A DNA stretch of 64,000 bases from Hymenobacter busanensis (GCF_008727865.1 NZ_VTWU01000006.1:287730-351729); one strand, 5' to 3'; shown: positions 7,974-15,904, counted from the first letter of the stretch. Notes: generated from the sequence alone by a model not told the origin. Made by a program: numbers and translations.

Positions 7974-8882
7974 CTACAGCTTGGCGACGCTCTTGGCGGG
8001 GGCCTCCTTCTCGCCTTGCGGCGCCTTGGCATTGGCCGGCTTCGAGCCCTGAATGCTCAAGATGTAGGACGACACCTGCAGCATCTGCTTCGAGGAGAGC
8101 TTGCCTTTCCAGGCCACCATGCCCTTGCCCTGCACGCCGTACTTCACCGTGTGGTACACCTTGTTCACCTCGCCGCCGTGCAGCCAGTATTCGTCGGTCA
8201 GGTTCGGGCCCACTTTGCCCTCGGCGCTCTGGCCGTGGCAGGCGGCGCAGTTCTGCGCAAAGAGGGTCTTGCCCGCGTCGATGTCGGCCGGGGCCGTCAG
8301 GGGTTGGTAGGTGGTGAGCTTGTTGGGGTCGTCGTTGGCGCCCAATTTGGCAGCCATCAAGGCGGCTTCGGCCATTTCGCTCTGGTACTCGGCGTCGCTG
8401 AGCTTGCCGGTATCCGTCACGTGGAAGTGAATGAAATAGGCCACGCCGAACACGATGGTGAGGTAGAAGCCGTACTTCCACCACGGCGGCAGGTCGTTGT
8501 CGTACTCCGTGATGCCGTCGTAGTCGTGGCCGGCCATGACGTCTTTCTTGTACTCGCCGGTCAGGCCCACGGTGTCGCCCAGAAACAGGCCCAGGGCGCG
8601 GCCGTACCACTGCTCCCGGATGGTCGGGATTTCGTAGACCTTCCAGAGCAGCGGCCGCATTTGCCAGAGCAGGCCAAACATCAGCAGCAGGATGAACACG
8701 ATGAGGGCCGACAGGCCGCCCATCAGCCAGAGCATGGCTGTGAGGTCGGCGCCGGTGTCGGCAGCCTGCGTGGCGGCCTCGGCAGCCGGGGCAGCGGCGG
8801 CATCCTGCGCCAGGGCCGATGCGCTGGTCAGCAGCGTGCTCAGGGCCAGGAGTGCGCCGAGGGTAACCTTACGCGTTAGCAC
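7974..8882 (-). CDS. ccoP: cbb3 oxidase subunit III (CcoP), one heme-c motif
   Basis: A 302-residue membrane cytochrome c with a signal-like N-terminus ending ASALAQ, a transmembrane helix (AMLWLMGGLSALIVFILLLMF), and a second hydrophobic segment after the PPWWKYGFYLTIVFG motif typical of CcoP. It has a single CXXCH heme site (CAACHG) near residue 215. Proteobacterial CcoP usually has two such motifs. The start is the GTG at 8882, which overlaps the ccoQ stop by 7 bp (GTGCTAA), so translation is probably coupled. Longer upstream extensions in this frame read through ccoQ and are not supported. Confidence 0.94.
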   Translation of the reverse strand: MLTRKVTLGALLALSTLLTSASALAQDAAAAPAAEAATQAADTGADLTAMLWLMGGLSALIVFILLLMFGLLWQMRPLLWKVYEIPTIREQWYGRALGLFLGDTVGLTGEYKKDVMAGHDYDGITEYDNDLPPWWKYGFYLTIVFGVAYFIHFHVTDTGKLSDAEYQSEMAEAALMAAKLGANDDPNKLTTYQPLTAPADIDAGKTLFAQNCAACHGQSAEGKVGPNLTDEYWLHGGEVNKVYHTVKYGVQGKGMVAWKGKLSSKQMLQVSSYILSIQGSKPANAKAPQGEKEAPAKSVAKL

Positions 8883-9082
8883 AGCGCACCTCCTTCCGTT
8901 TGGGCTTGCAGAGCGGCGTGGTCGTCGTCCAGCAGCGGCATTTGCTTCATGGCCTGGATGTGTTGGCGGCTCACAATGCACACGTACACCAGCAATGAGA
9001 GGAAGAAGAGAAAGAAAATGGCGAAGGAGATGAGCGGGTAGATTTCGATGCCCGTGATGTTCTCCAGAACGTTTTTGTACAT
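8876..9082 (-). CDS. ccoQ: CcoQ/FixQ-like small cbb3 subunit
   Basis: A 68-residue single-helix membrane protein with MYKNVLENITGIEIYPLISF followed by a long hydrophobic segment, then a short charged tail. Its size, its topology and its position between ccoNO and ccoP match CcoQ, which stabilises CcoP in the complex. The start lies 90 bp after ccoNO, and the end overlaps ccoP by 7 bp. Confidence 0.85.
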   Translation of the reverse strand: MYKNVLENITGIEIYPLISFAIFFLFFLSLLVYVCIVSRQHIQAMKQMPLLDDDHAALQAQTEGGALC

Positions 9083-9149
9083 GACTGCTCGGTCTTGGGA
9101 GGCCGGTGATGGGCTGGGCGCCGGAAGCAGGTGTTTCCAGCTTGTTCAG

Positions 9150-9165
9150 GGCCCCGCCCGGGGCC
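9150..9165 (-). other. Short GC-rich hairpin between ccoNO and ccoQ
   Basis: GGCCCCG and CGGGGCC form a perfect 7-bp inverted repeat just after the ccoNO stop (9173) and before ccoQ. There is no U-tract. It could slow 3' decay of the ccoNO message, but it could also be compositional chance. Confidence 0.3.
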
Positions 9166-9172
9166 ACGGTTA

Positions 9173-11365
9173 TTACTCAGCGGCTACGGCGGCAGCCTGC
9201 TCGTCTTTCACTTTGATGTCGGTGCCGAGGCGCTGCAGGTAGGCAATCAGCGCCACGATTTCCTTGTCCGACTTCACCTGGATATCTTCTTTGGCCAGGT
9301 CGCGGCTGATGCTTTCGGCTTGCTTCCGGGCCTCCGCTACTGCTATTTGATCGAAGCCGGCCGGGTACGGGGTGCCGAGCTTGCGCAGGGCGTTGATTTT
9401 GGCCGGGGTGTCGGAGTAGTCGATGTCGTTTTCGAACAGCCACGGGTAGGGCGGCATTATGGAGCCGGGCGACATGCTGGTGGGGTCCAGCATGTGGTTG
9501 TAGTGCCAGGAGTGCGGGTATTTCTGGCCCACGCGGTGCAAATCGGGCCCGGTGCGCTTGGAGCCCCACAGGAAGGGCCGGTCGTACACGAACTCGCCGG
9601 CCTTGGAGTACTCCCCGTACCGCTCGGTTTCGGAGCGGAAGGGGCGCACCATCTGGGTGTGGCAGTTCACGCAGCCTTCGCGGATGTATAGGTCGCGGCC
9701 TTCCAGCTCCAGCGAGGTATAGGGCTTCACCGAAGCAATGGTGGGCACGTTCGACCTGATCATGAAGGTCGGAATCATTTCGACCGCGCCGCCGATGAGG
9801 ATGGCAATGGTGGCGCCGATGCTCAGTTGCACCGGGCGGCGCTCAATCCAGCGGTGCCAGTGCCCGCCCTCGTGGCTGTGCTCGTTGTCGATGACGGCCG
9901 GGGCGTGGAATTTCTCGTTGGCCAGCAGCGTGCCGGCTTTGGCGGTTTGCCACAGGTTGTACACCATCAGAAACACGCCGCTCAGGTAGAGCACCCCGCC
10001 AATGCCGCGCAGGTAGTACATCGGCACAATCTGCATCACCGTCTCGAGGAAGTTGGCGTACTGCAGCATGCCCTCGTCGTTGAACTGCTTCCACATCAGG
10101 CCCTGGGTGAAGCCGGCCCAGTACATCGGAATGGCGTAGAACAGGATGCCGAGGGTACCCAGCCAGAAGTGCACGTTTTGCAGCTTGCGCGAGTGAATCG
10201 GGGTCTGGTAGAGGCGCGGCCACAACCAGTAGAGCACGGCGAAGGTCAGGAAGCCGTTCCAGCCCAGGGCCCCCACGTGCACGTGGGCCACAATCCAGTC
10301 GGTGAAGTGGGCAATGGCGTTGACGTTCTTCAAGCTCAGCATCGGGCCCTCGAAGGTGGCCATGCCGTAGGCCGTAATGGCCACCACCATGAACTTTAGG
10401 ATGGGTTCCTGGCGCACTTTGTCCCAGGCGCCGCGCAGCGTGAGCAGGCCGTTGATCATGCCGCCCCAGGAGGGAGCAATCAGCATCACGCTAAAGACCA
10501 CGCCCAGGCTCTGCGCCCAGTCGGGCAGGGCGGTGTAAAGCAAGTGGTGCGGGCCGGCCCAGATGTAGATGAAAATCAGGGACCAGAAGTGAATGATACT
10601 CAGCCGGTACGAGTACACCGGCCGCTCCGCCGCCTTGGGCAGGAAGTAGTACATCAGGCCCAGGTAGGGCGTGGTGAGGAAGAAGGCCACCGCGTTGTGG
10701 CCGTACCACCACTGCACCAGCGCGTCCTGCACCCCGGCGTAGAGCGAGTAGCTCTTCAGGAAGCTCACCGGAATTTCCATCGAGTTGACGATGTGCAGCA
10801 CCGCCACCGTCAGGAAGGTGGCAATGTAGAACCAGATGCCCACGTACAGGTGCTTTTCCTTGCGCCGCGCAATGGTGCCGAACATGTTCCAGCCGAACAC
10901 CACCCAGATCAGCGTAATGGCAATATCGATGGGCCATTCCAGCTCGGCGTACTCCTTAGAGGTAGTGAAGCCCAGCGGCAGGGTAGCCACGGCCGACACG
11001 ATGATGAGCTGCCAGCCCCAGAAGTGGATTTTGCTGAGCACGTCCGAGAACATGCGCGTCTTGCACAGGCGCTGCAGCGAGTAGTACACCCCGGTGAAGA
11101 TGCCGTTGCCGACGAAGGCGAAGATGACCGCGTTGGTGTGCAGCGGGCGGATGCGACCGAACGTGGTGTAGGGCGTGCCCAGGTTCAACTCGGGCCGGGC
11201 CAGCTGAAAGGCCGCAATGACGCCGATGAGCATGCCCGCAATGCCCCAAAACACGGTGGCAACGCCGAAGTCCCGGACGATTTTGTTGTCGTAAAACGAT
11301 GCGAGAACGGCCTTGGACAGAGGTTTTTCCTCCCCGGGCAATTTCGCTGGAGCCAGCACAGCCAT
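9173..11365 (-). CDS. ccoNO: Fused cbb3 oxidase catalytic subunits I and II (CcoN-CcoO)
   Basis: A 730-residue fusion. The N-terminal part (about 1-500) is the 12-helix heme-copper oxidase core, with RIRPLHTNAVIFAF, WWYGHNAVAFFLTTPYLG (copper-ligand region), AGPHHLLYT and IVAHVHVGALGWNG (heme-ligand region). After a linker and another helix (about 525-545), the C-terminal part is CcoO with one CVNCHTQMVRP heme-c site, the GPDLHRVGQKYP motif and MPPYPWLF. CcoN and CcoO are separate proteins in Proteobacteria, and the fusion is common in Bacteroidota. This is the terminal oxidase core that reduces O2 at low concentration. The promoter carries a 23-bp-spaced palindromic operator. Confidence 0.97.
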   Translation of the reverse strand: MAVLAPAKLPGEEKPLSKAVLASFYDNKIVRDFGVATVFWGIAGMLIGVIAAFQLARPELNLGTPYTTFGRIRPLHTNAVIFAFVGNGIFTGVYYSLQRLCKTRMFSDVLSKIHFWGWQLIIVSAVATLPLGFTTSKEYAELEWPIDIAITLIWVVFGWNMFGTIARRKEKHLYVGIWFYIATFLTVAVLHIVNSMEIPVSFLKSYSLYAGVQDALVQWWYGHNAVAFFLTTPYLGLMYYFLPKAAERPVYSYRLSIIHFWSLIFIYIWAGPHHLLYTALPDWAQSLGVVFSVMLIAPSWGGMINGLLTLRGAWDKVRQEPILKFMVVAITAYGMATFEGPMLSLKNVNAIAHFTDWIVAHVHVGALGWNGFLTFAVLYWLWPRLYQTPIHSRKLQNVHFWLGTLGILFYAIPMYWAGFTQGLMWKQFNDEGMLQYANFLETVMQIVPMYYLRGIGGVLYLSGVFLMVYNLWQTAKAGTLLANEKFHAPAVIDNEHSHEGGHWHRWIERRPVQLSIGATIAILIGGAVEMIPTFMIRSNVPTIASVKPYTSLELEGRDLYIREGCVNCHTQMVRPFRSETERYGEYSKAGEFVYDRPFLWGSKRTGPDLHRVGQKYPHSWHYNHMLDPTSMSPGSIMPPYPWLFENDIDYSDTPAKINALRKLGTPYPAGFDQIAVAEARKQAESISRDLAKEDIQVKSDKEIVALIAYLQRLGTDIKVKDEQAAAVAAE

Positions 11366-11394
11366 AGCGCGAAACGGGTTGTTTTGAAGTAGGA

Positions 11395-11402
11395 CAAAAC
11401 TC
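11395..11402 (-). promoter_or_regulatory. ccoNO -7-like promoter box
   Basis: On the minus strand GAGTTTTG matches the Bacteroidota -7 consensus TAnnTTTG at all but the first base. It lies 29 bp before the ccoNO ATG. The palindrome at 11426-11437 ends exactly 23 bp upstream. A TTTT stretch lies near the -33 position. Confidence 0.6.
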
Positions 11403-11425
11403 CGAATCAGGCCCTTGGCAAAAGA

Positions 11426-11460
11426 TGACGAACGTCAGTCGCGCCGGCTGATAGATGTCA
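11426..11460 (-). promoter_or_regulatory. Two Crp/Fnr-type operators upstream of ccoNO
   Basis: A palindrome TGACGAACGTCA (11426-11437) is followed 23 bp away by the looser TGATAGATGTCA (11449-11460). The first is centred near -40 relative to the predicted start, the usual class II activator position. The second would lie one more binding unit upstream. The same 12-mer occurs at ccoI with the same second-site offset. Confidence 0.65.
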
Positions 11461-11479
11461 GATGACAGCCCTTCAGAAC

Positions 11480-11577
11480 GTCATCCTGAGCGCAGCGAAG
11501 GACCTTCTCACCGCAGAACGAGACGTGGTTACGTCGATTGTTCACACGTGATAAGGTCCTTCCTTCGTCAGGATGAC
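11480..11577. repeat. Long imperfect inverted repeat (dispersed-repeat type) after the DoxX gene
   Basis: The left arm (11480-11506, starting GTCATCCTGAGCGCAGCGAA) pairs with the right arm (11553-11577, ending CTTCGTCAGGATGAC) around a loop of about 46 bp. One arm carries a short insertion. From memory, similar GTCATCCTGAGCG hairpins recur between genes in many Bacteroidota genomes. Here it ends three bases before the DoxX-like stop and lies upstream of the ccoNO operators, so it could end the ccoI-ccoS-DoxX transcript. Confidence 0.7.
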
Positions 11578-11580
11578 GGG

Positions 11581-12015
11581 CTATTTTGCTTTCCGCTGCC
11601 GGCTCTGCCACAAGGCCCGCAGCGCGCCGGTGCTCCACAGGGCCCAGGCCACCAGCACGGGCTGAAAAAACAGCCGTGCCAGCCGCTTCTGGTCCGTATC
11701 GAGGCCAAAGGCGTCGATATGGTGCGTGTATTGGTGCACGTTGCCGGGAAACACGGCTACGTAGAACGCGCCCAGCGCCAACCCGAGCGGCACCCGCTCG
11801 CGTTTCCAGAACAGCAACGACAAGCCCAACCCGATTTCAACCACGCCCGATAGCAGCACCGTGGTGTCTTTGTCGAAGGGCACGAAGTCGGGCACCTGGG
11901 CCTGAAACTGGTGGCGCTGAAACGTGAGGTGGCCGGTGCCGGCCATTACCATAAAGGTGCCCAGGATGCCGCGGGCGGCATCCTGCAAAGTCGTGGTCTG
12001 GGTGTGGTGCAGCAT
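11581..12015 (-). CDS. DoxX-like membrane protein
   Basis: A 144-residue protein with four hydrophobic segments in the DoxX/MauE-like pattern. An early ILGTFMVMAGTGHL helix is followed by LLSGVVEIGLGLSLLFW, a third helix ending VFPGNVHQYTHH, and a C-terminal helix. The histidine-rich loop (NVHQYTHHIDAFGL) is shared by DoxX-type proteins annotated in Bacteroidota. It is probably transcribed with ccoI and ccoS (117 bp downstream of ccoS). Function is unknown, and a membrane redox role is inferred from context. Confidence 0.82.
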   Translation of the reverse strand: MLHHTQTTTLQDAARGILGTFMVMAGTGHLTFQRHQFQAQVPDFVPFDKDTTVLLSGVVEIGLGLSLLFWKRERVPLGLALGAFYVAVFPGNVHQYTHHIDAFGLDTDQKRLARLFFQPVLVAWALWSTGALRALWQSRQRKAK

Positions 12016-12131
12016 AGCAAACGGGCGGGATACAGCCCCGCTGCCTTAGCCTACGAGTCAGGCGGACGATCGGATAGCCCTGCTTTCCTTTACCGCCCGG
12101 CAACCACCTGGCCGGGTGAGGCGGACCGAAA

Positions 12132-12299
12132 TTACGGTGTCTGCTGCTCGGCCGGCCCTTCGTTGTCGTCGAAGAGCATGCGTACGGCGGGCGTATAGGT
12201 GTCGTCGTACTGCCGGCTGCGCACGGCCCACACGAAGGCCAGCAGAAAGAACACCGCCACAATCAGGCTGATGGTGATAAGGCCGAAGATGATTTCCAT
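12132..12299 (-). CDS. ccoS: CcoS-type cbb3 oxidase maturation protein
   Basis: A 55-residue protein that begins MEIIFGLITISLIVAVFFLL, with one transmembrane helix followed by AVRSRQYDDTYTPAVRMLFDD. The single N-terminal helix, the R-x-x-Q-Y-D-D segment and the short acidic tail fit CcoS, which is needed to insert cofactors into CcoN. The ATG lies 6 bp after the ccoI stop, so it is translated from the ccoI message. It is shorter than most ORF-calling cut-offs and easily missed. Confidence 0.88.
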   Translation of the reverse strand: MEIIFGLITISLIVAVFFLLAFVWAVRSRQYDDTYTPAVRMLFDDNEGPAEQQTP

Positions 12300-12305
12300 G
12301 ATGAA

Positions 12306-14753
12306 TTAAAGTTTGTGCTTGCATGCCGCCAGCCGCACCAGCAGCGTGGCAAAAAGGATGACGCTCAGGGAGCTGATGGGCATCAGAATGGCCGAAACAA
12401 TGGGCGAGAACTTGCCCTGCAACGCCAGCCCCAGCCCCACGCCGTTGTACACGAAGGAGAGGACAAACGTCGCCAGCACCACCTGCAGGCAGTCCTGGGT
12501 GAAGCGCAGGAAAGTGCCGAACTGCCCGAAGCTGCCCGCGTCCAGAATGGCGTCGCAGGCGGGAGAGAAGTTGGTGAGCGTGTCGGTAAGGGCAATGCCG
12601 GCGTCGGCTTGCTGCAGGGCGCCCGCGTCGTTGAGCCCGTCGCCCACCATCACTACGGTTTCGCCGCGGCGCTTCAGCCCGGCGATGTAGTCGAGCTTAT
12701 CCTGCGGCGACTGGCGGAAGCGCAGCTCGGCTTGCGGCCCGAACAACTCGCGCAGGCGGTCCTGCTCGGTGTCGTTGTCGCCCGACAGCACGGCGAGGCG
12801 GTAGCGGCGGCTCAGCTCACTCAGCACGGCGGGCAGCTCGGGGCGGTACACGTTGCGGAAGATATAGCACCCCTGCCGCGCGCCCCCGTCCAAGCTCACG
12901 TACACCCTGGACTGCAGGTGGTCTGTGGTCGTGGCAGAGCCGGCGGCCCGCAGTTCCGGCTGACCTGCGGCGGCCACAAACGCAGCCGCGCCCACCTTCA
13001 CCAGCAGGCCGTCGACCACGCCGCTCAGGCCTTGGCCGGGTACTTCGCGGAAGCCGGTGACCGGCAGCGCCCCGGCGGGCAGCTCGGCGGCCAGACGCTG
13101 GCTCAGCGGGTGCGTGCTCTGGGCCACCACGGCAGCCACGGCCTGCTGCTCGCGCCGCGTGAGCGTGGGGTCCTGGTATTCCACGGCCGAGCGCTTCACG
13201 TCGGTTAGCGTGCCGGTTTTGTCGAACACGATGGTGGTGGCGCGGCCCAGCACTTCGGCCACGGCGGAGTTCTTCAGGTAGAATTTGTGGCGCCCAAACA
13301 CCGTCAGGGCGCTGCCCAGCGCGAAGGGCGTGGCCAGTGAGAGGGCGCACGGGCAGGCAATGACGAGCACCGAGGTAAACGCCCGCCACATCATGGCCTG
13401 GTCGCGCGGGAGCCAGTACAGCACGGTGCCGGCGGCCAGCAGCAGCGTGACGGCCACGAAGTAGCGGCCCACCTTGTTGGCGTAGCTTTCCAGCGTCTGC
13501 TTTTCGGCTTTCTGGAAGGCGGGGTTGTTCCAGAGCTGGGTGAGGTAGCCCTGCGACACTTCGCGCACCACTTCCAGCTCCACGGCTTCGCCCAGCTGCC
13601 GGCCGCCGGCGTACACCACTTCGCCCGCCACCTTGCCCACCGGCACGCTCTCCCCCGACACGAAGGAATAGTCGATCTGCCCGGTGCCGCGCATCAGCAT
13701 CGCGTCGGCGGGCACCACTTCCTGGTTGCGCACCCGAATGCGGTGGCCCACCTTCAGGTCTTTCACTGACACCGACTGCTCGCCCTCGGCCGTGAGCAGC
13801 GTTACGGCCACCGGGAAGTAAGAGGTGAAGTCCCGGTCGAAGCGCAACGCATCGTAGGTGCGCTGCTGCACCCACTTGCCGATCAGCATGAAGAATACCA
13901 GGCCGGTGAACGAGTCAAGGTAGCCGGGGCCGCGCTGTAGCAGAATGTCGAACCCGCTCACCAGAAACAGAGCCGTCAGGCCCAGGCTGATGGGAAAGTC
14001 GAGGTTGATGGTGCGCTGGCGCAGCCCGGCCCAGGCCGAGCGGTAGAAGCCGCGGGCACTAAACAGCAGCACCGGCAGCGCCAGCACCAGGCTCAGGTAA
14101 CCGAAAAAGCGGCCGAACTGGGCACCCAGCTGCCCGGTCACGGCCAGGTAATCGGGGAAGGCCAGCAGCATCACGTTGCCGAAGCAGAACGCGGCCAGGC
14201 CCAGTTGGTAGTACAGCATGCGGCTGCTATGGCGGGGCTGCGCGCCCAGCTCGGCCAGGGTTATCTGCGGTTCGTAGCCCAGCGAGGCAAGCAGCTGCAC
14301 CACCTCCTTGAGCGAGGTGTGCGCGGGCTGGTAGCTGATGTTGATTTCCTTGCGCAGGAAATTCACCCGCGACTCGCGCACGCCGGGGTTGAGCTGGTAG
14401 AGGTGCTCCAACAGGTAAATGCACGAGGCGCAGTGCATCTGCGGCAGGTGCAGGGTGAGGCGGGCCAGCGTGTCGGAGCGGAAGCTCAGCAGCTGGGCCT
14501 GCACGGTTTCGGTGTCGAGGTAGTCGAAGCGGCCGGGCAGCTCCACCGCCTGCACCTTCTGGCCGGGGTGCTCGTCGAAGGCGTAGTAGCGGCAGAGGTT
14601 GTTGGCGTCGAGCAGCTCGTACACGGCTTTGCAGCCCTGGCAGCAGAAAGACAGCTCGGGCCGGACCGCCAGCCGAATGGGCTGCTCGGGGCAGTCGTCG
14701 CCGCAGTGGGCGCAGGCCAGGTGAGAGGGAGCAGGGGCAGTCGTCGGATGCAC
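12306..14753 (-). CDS. ccoI: Copper-type P1B ATPase for cbb3 oxidase assembly
   Basis: An 815-residue heavy-metal P-type ATPase. An N-terminal cysteine domain (CAHCGDDC, CCQGC) is followed by an HMA domain with the MHCASC metal site (about 130). Then come paired helices, the TGES-like loop (VSGES), the CPC motif in the channel helix (VIACPCALSL), DKTGTLT with the phosphorylated Asp, an HP motif (STHPLS) and GDGLNDAGAL. CcoI/FixI exports or delivers copper needed for the cbb3 active site. The only plausible start is the GTG at 14753. The promoter just upstream carries the same palindrome and spacing as ccoNO. Confidence 0.95.
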   Translation of the reverse strand: MHPTTAPAPSHLACAHCGDDCPEQPIRLAVRPELSFCCQGCKAVYELLDANNLCRYYAFDEHPGQKVQAVELPGRFDYLDTETVQAQLLSFRSDTLARLTLHLPQMHCASCIYLLEHLYQLNPGVRESRVNFLRKEINISYQPAHTSLKEVVQLLASLGYEPQITLAELGAQPRHSSRMLYYQLGLAAFCFGNVMLLAFPDYLAVTGQLGAQFGRFFGYLSLVLALPVLLFSARGFYRSAWAGLRQRTINLDFPISLGLTALFLVSGFDILLQRGPGYLDSFTGLVFFMLIGKWVQQRTYDALRFDRDFTSYFPVAVTLLTAEGEQSVSVKDLKVGHRIRVRNQEVVPADAMLMRGTGQIDYSFVSGESVPVGKVAGEVVYAGGRQLGEAVELEVVREVSQGYLTQLWNNPAFQKAEKQTLESYANKVGRYFVAVTLLLAAGTVLYWLPRDQAMMWRAFTSVLVIACPCALSLATPFALGSALTVFGRHKFYLKNSAVAEVLGRATTIVFDKTGTLTDVKRSAVEYQDPTLTRREQQAVAAVVAQSTHPLSQRLAAELPAGALPVTGFREVPGQGLSGVVDGLLVKVGAAAFVAAAGQPELRAAGSATTTDHLQSRVYVSLDGGARQGCYIFRNVYRPELPAVLSELSRRYRLAVLSGDNDTEQDRLRELFGPQAELRFRQSPQDKLDYIAGLKRRGETVVMVGDGLNDAGALQQADAGIALTDTLTNFSPACDAILDAGSFGQFGTFLRFTQDCLQVVLATFVLSFVYNGVGLGLALQGKFSPIVSAILMPISSLSVILFATLLVRLAACKHKL

Positions 14754-14778
14754 GCCGGAGGTCGGGTCAGTGGAAAAG

Positions 14779-14786
14779 CAAATTTC
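14779..14786 (-). promoter_or_regulatory. ccoI -7-like promoter box
   Basis: On the minus strand GAAATTTG matches TAnnTTTG except at the first base. It lies 25 bp before the ccoI GTG. The operator at 14810-14821 ends 23 bp upstream, and a CTTTT tract occupies the same offset as at ccoNO. Confidence 0.6.
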
Positions 14787-14809
14787 CCCCCGGTGCCCCG
14801 GCGAAAAGC

Positions 14810-14821
14810 TGACGAACGTCA
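14810..14821 (-). promoter_or_regulatory. Crp/Fnr-type operator for ccoI
   Basis: TGACGAACGTCA is identical to the palindrome upstream of ccoNO. Read toward ccoI it sits 23 bp before the -7-like box, close to a class II activator position. Confidence 0.65.
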
Positions 14822-14832
14822 GGCGCCGGACC

Positions 14833-14875
14833 TGATCCTCATCAGCGGCGGGGCGTGAACCAAGCCCGACTTTTG
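14833..14875 (+). promoter_or_regulatory. Divergent promoter and operator for the membrane-protein gene at 14921
   Basis: TGATCCTCATCA (14833-14844, TGAT-N4-ATCA, the Fnr core pattern) is followed after exactly 23 bp by GACTTTTG (14868-14875), a -7-like box with the same first-base deviation (G) as the two oxidase promoters. The leader to the ATG is 45 bp. It starts 23 bp from the ccoI operator. Confidence 0.6.
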
Positions 14876-14920
14876 AGGTGTTGATCCGGCGCCCGGGCCG
14901 GCTTCCTCTTATCTTTCGCT

Positions 14921-15409
14921 ATGCGTCCGTCTGCCCCTACCCTCTCGCTGCTGCTGGTGCTGGCCCTGTTTCTGTGGGCCGGTATGGTGGCGGGCATTTC
15001 TTTTCTCGAAGCCCCGCTGAAGTTTACCGCCCCCCACATCACGGTGGTGCTGGGTGTGGGCATTGGGCGCATCGTCTTCCACGCCCTCAATAAGGTGGAG
15101 CTGGTGCTGAGCGTGGTGGCGCTGCTGTGTGCCGGTTGGTTGCAGGTGCCCGGCCGCGTGTGGGTAGCTCTTTTTGCGGCCGTGGGCATTCTGCTCGCCC
15201 AATCGTTCTGGCTGTTACCCGCCCTCGATGTGCGCGCCGAAGCCTTGCTGGCCGGTTCGCCCAACCCGCCCAACTCCCAGCATGTCACCTACATTGTGCT
15301 GGAAGCCCTGAAGCTGCTGAGCCTGCTGACCGGCGGCGGCATGGCATTCGGGTGGGCCGTGCGCATGGCCCGCCGCCAAACAGCCCACCGTTTCTCCCAA
15401 AACGCGTAG
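14921..15409 (+). CDS. Four-helix membrane protein of unknown function
   Basis: A 162-residue protein with four hydrophobic segments: an N-terminal LLLVLALFLWAGMVAGISF, one near VVLGVGIGRIVF, a third after KVELVLSVVALL, and a C-terminal LLSLLTGGGMAFGW. Charged residues such as EAPLKF lie after helix 1, and NSQHVTY precedes the last helix. I do not recognise a named family with certainty. Its promoter has the 23-bp-spaced palindrome, so it is probably induced with the cbb3 oxidase. The truncated haemoglobin follows 24 bp later. Confidence 0.85.
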   Translation: MRPSAPTLSLLLVLALFLWAGMVAGISFLEAPLKFTAPHITVVLGVGIGRIVFHALNKVELVLSVVALLCAGWLQVPGRVWVALFAAVGILLAQSFWLLPALDVRAEALLAGSPNPPNSQHVTYIVLEALKLLSLLTGGGMAFGWAVRMARRQTAHRFSQNA

Positions 15410-15433
15410 TTCTTCCTTCTTTTTCCGCTGCTG

Positions 15434-15835
15434 ATGTCCGCCCCAACCGCCTCCCCTCGCCCCGACATTGCCCACGAAGCCGATATCCAAACGTTGGTCG
15501 ACCGGTTCTACGACAAAGTAAACCAGGATGAGCTGCTGGGACCGATCTTCAATGCCGTGGCGGCCGTGCACTGGCCGGCGCACCTGCTCACCATGTACGA
15601 CTTCTGGAGTTCGGTGTTGTTCGGTACCTCGCGCTACAAAGGCCGCCCCTTCCCCAAGCACCTTGCCCTGCCCATCAACGGTCCGCACTTTCAGCGCTGG
15701 CTGCAGCTGTTTTACGCCACGGTCGATGAAAACTTTGCCGGCCCCAAGGCCGAGGAGGCCAAAGCAAAGGCGCTCAACATTGCCACTATGTTTGAGTACC
15801 GCATGCGGCCCAAAGCCACGCTGTCTATTCTCTAG
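15434..15835 (+). CDS. Group III truncated haemoglobin
   Basis: A 133-residue 2-over-2 globin. It has DIQTLVDRFYDKVNQDELLGPIF, a WPAHLLTMYDFWSSVLFGTSRYKG helix pair, and HLALPINGPHFQRWLQLFYATVDENF, in which His of PHFQRW is the likely proximal heme ligand. This arrangement is that of group III truncated globins. They bind O2 or NO, and in Campylobacter a member tunes oxygen supply to respiration. It is probably cotranscribed with the membrane protein 24 bp upstream, so it would share the Fnr-type promoter next to the oxidase genes. Confidence 0.92.
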   Translation: MSAPTASPRPDIAHEADIQTLVDRFYDKVNQDELLGPIFNAVAAVHWPAHLLTMYDFWSSVLFGTSRYKGRPFPKHLALPINGPHFQRWLQLFYATVDENFAGPKAEEAKAKALNIATMFEYRMRPKATLSIL

Positions 15836-15853
15836 GCGCCCGTCGCCGACCTC

Positions 15854-15904
15854 GCCCGCCAACTGGTTGACAGTGCCTTACTAGCTGTCGGCCGGTTGGC
15901 GGGC
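15854..15904 (+). terminator. Long hairpin after the truncated haemoglobin gene
   Basis: GCCCGCCAACTGG (15854-15866) pairs imperfectly with CCGGTTGGCGGGC (15892-15904), with an inner GACAG/CTGTC stem and a loop of about 11 bp. It lies 19 bp after the globin stop. There is no clear T-run. The rest of 15836-16141 shows no gene. Confidence 0.55.
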
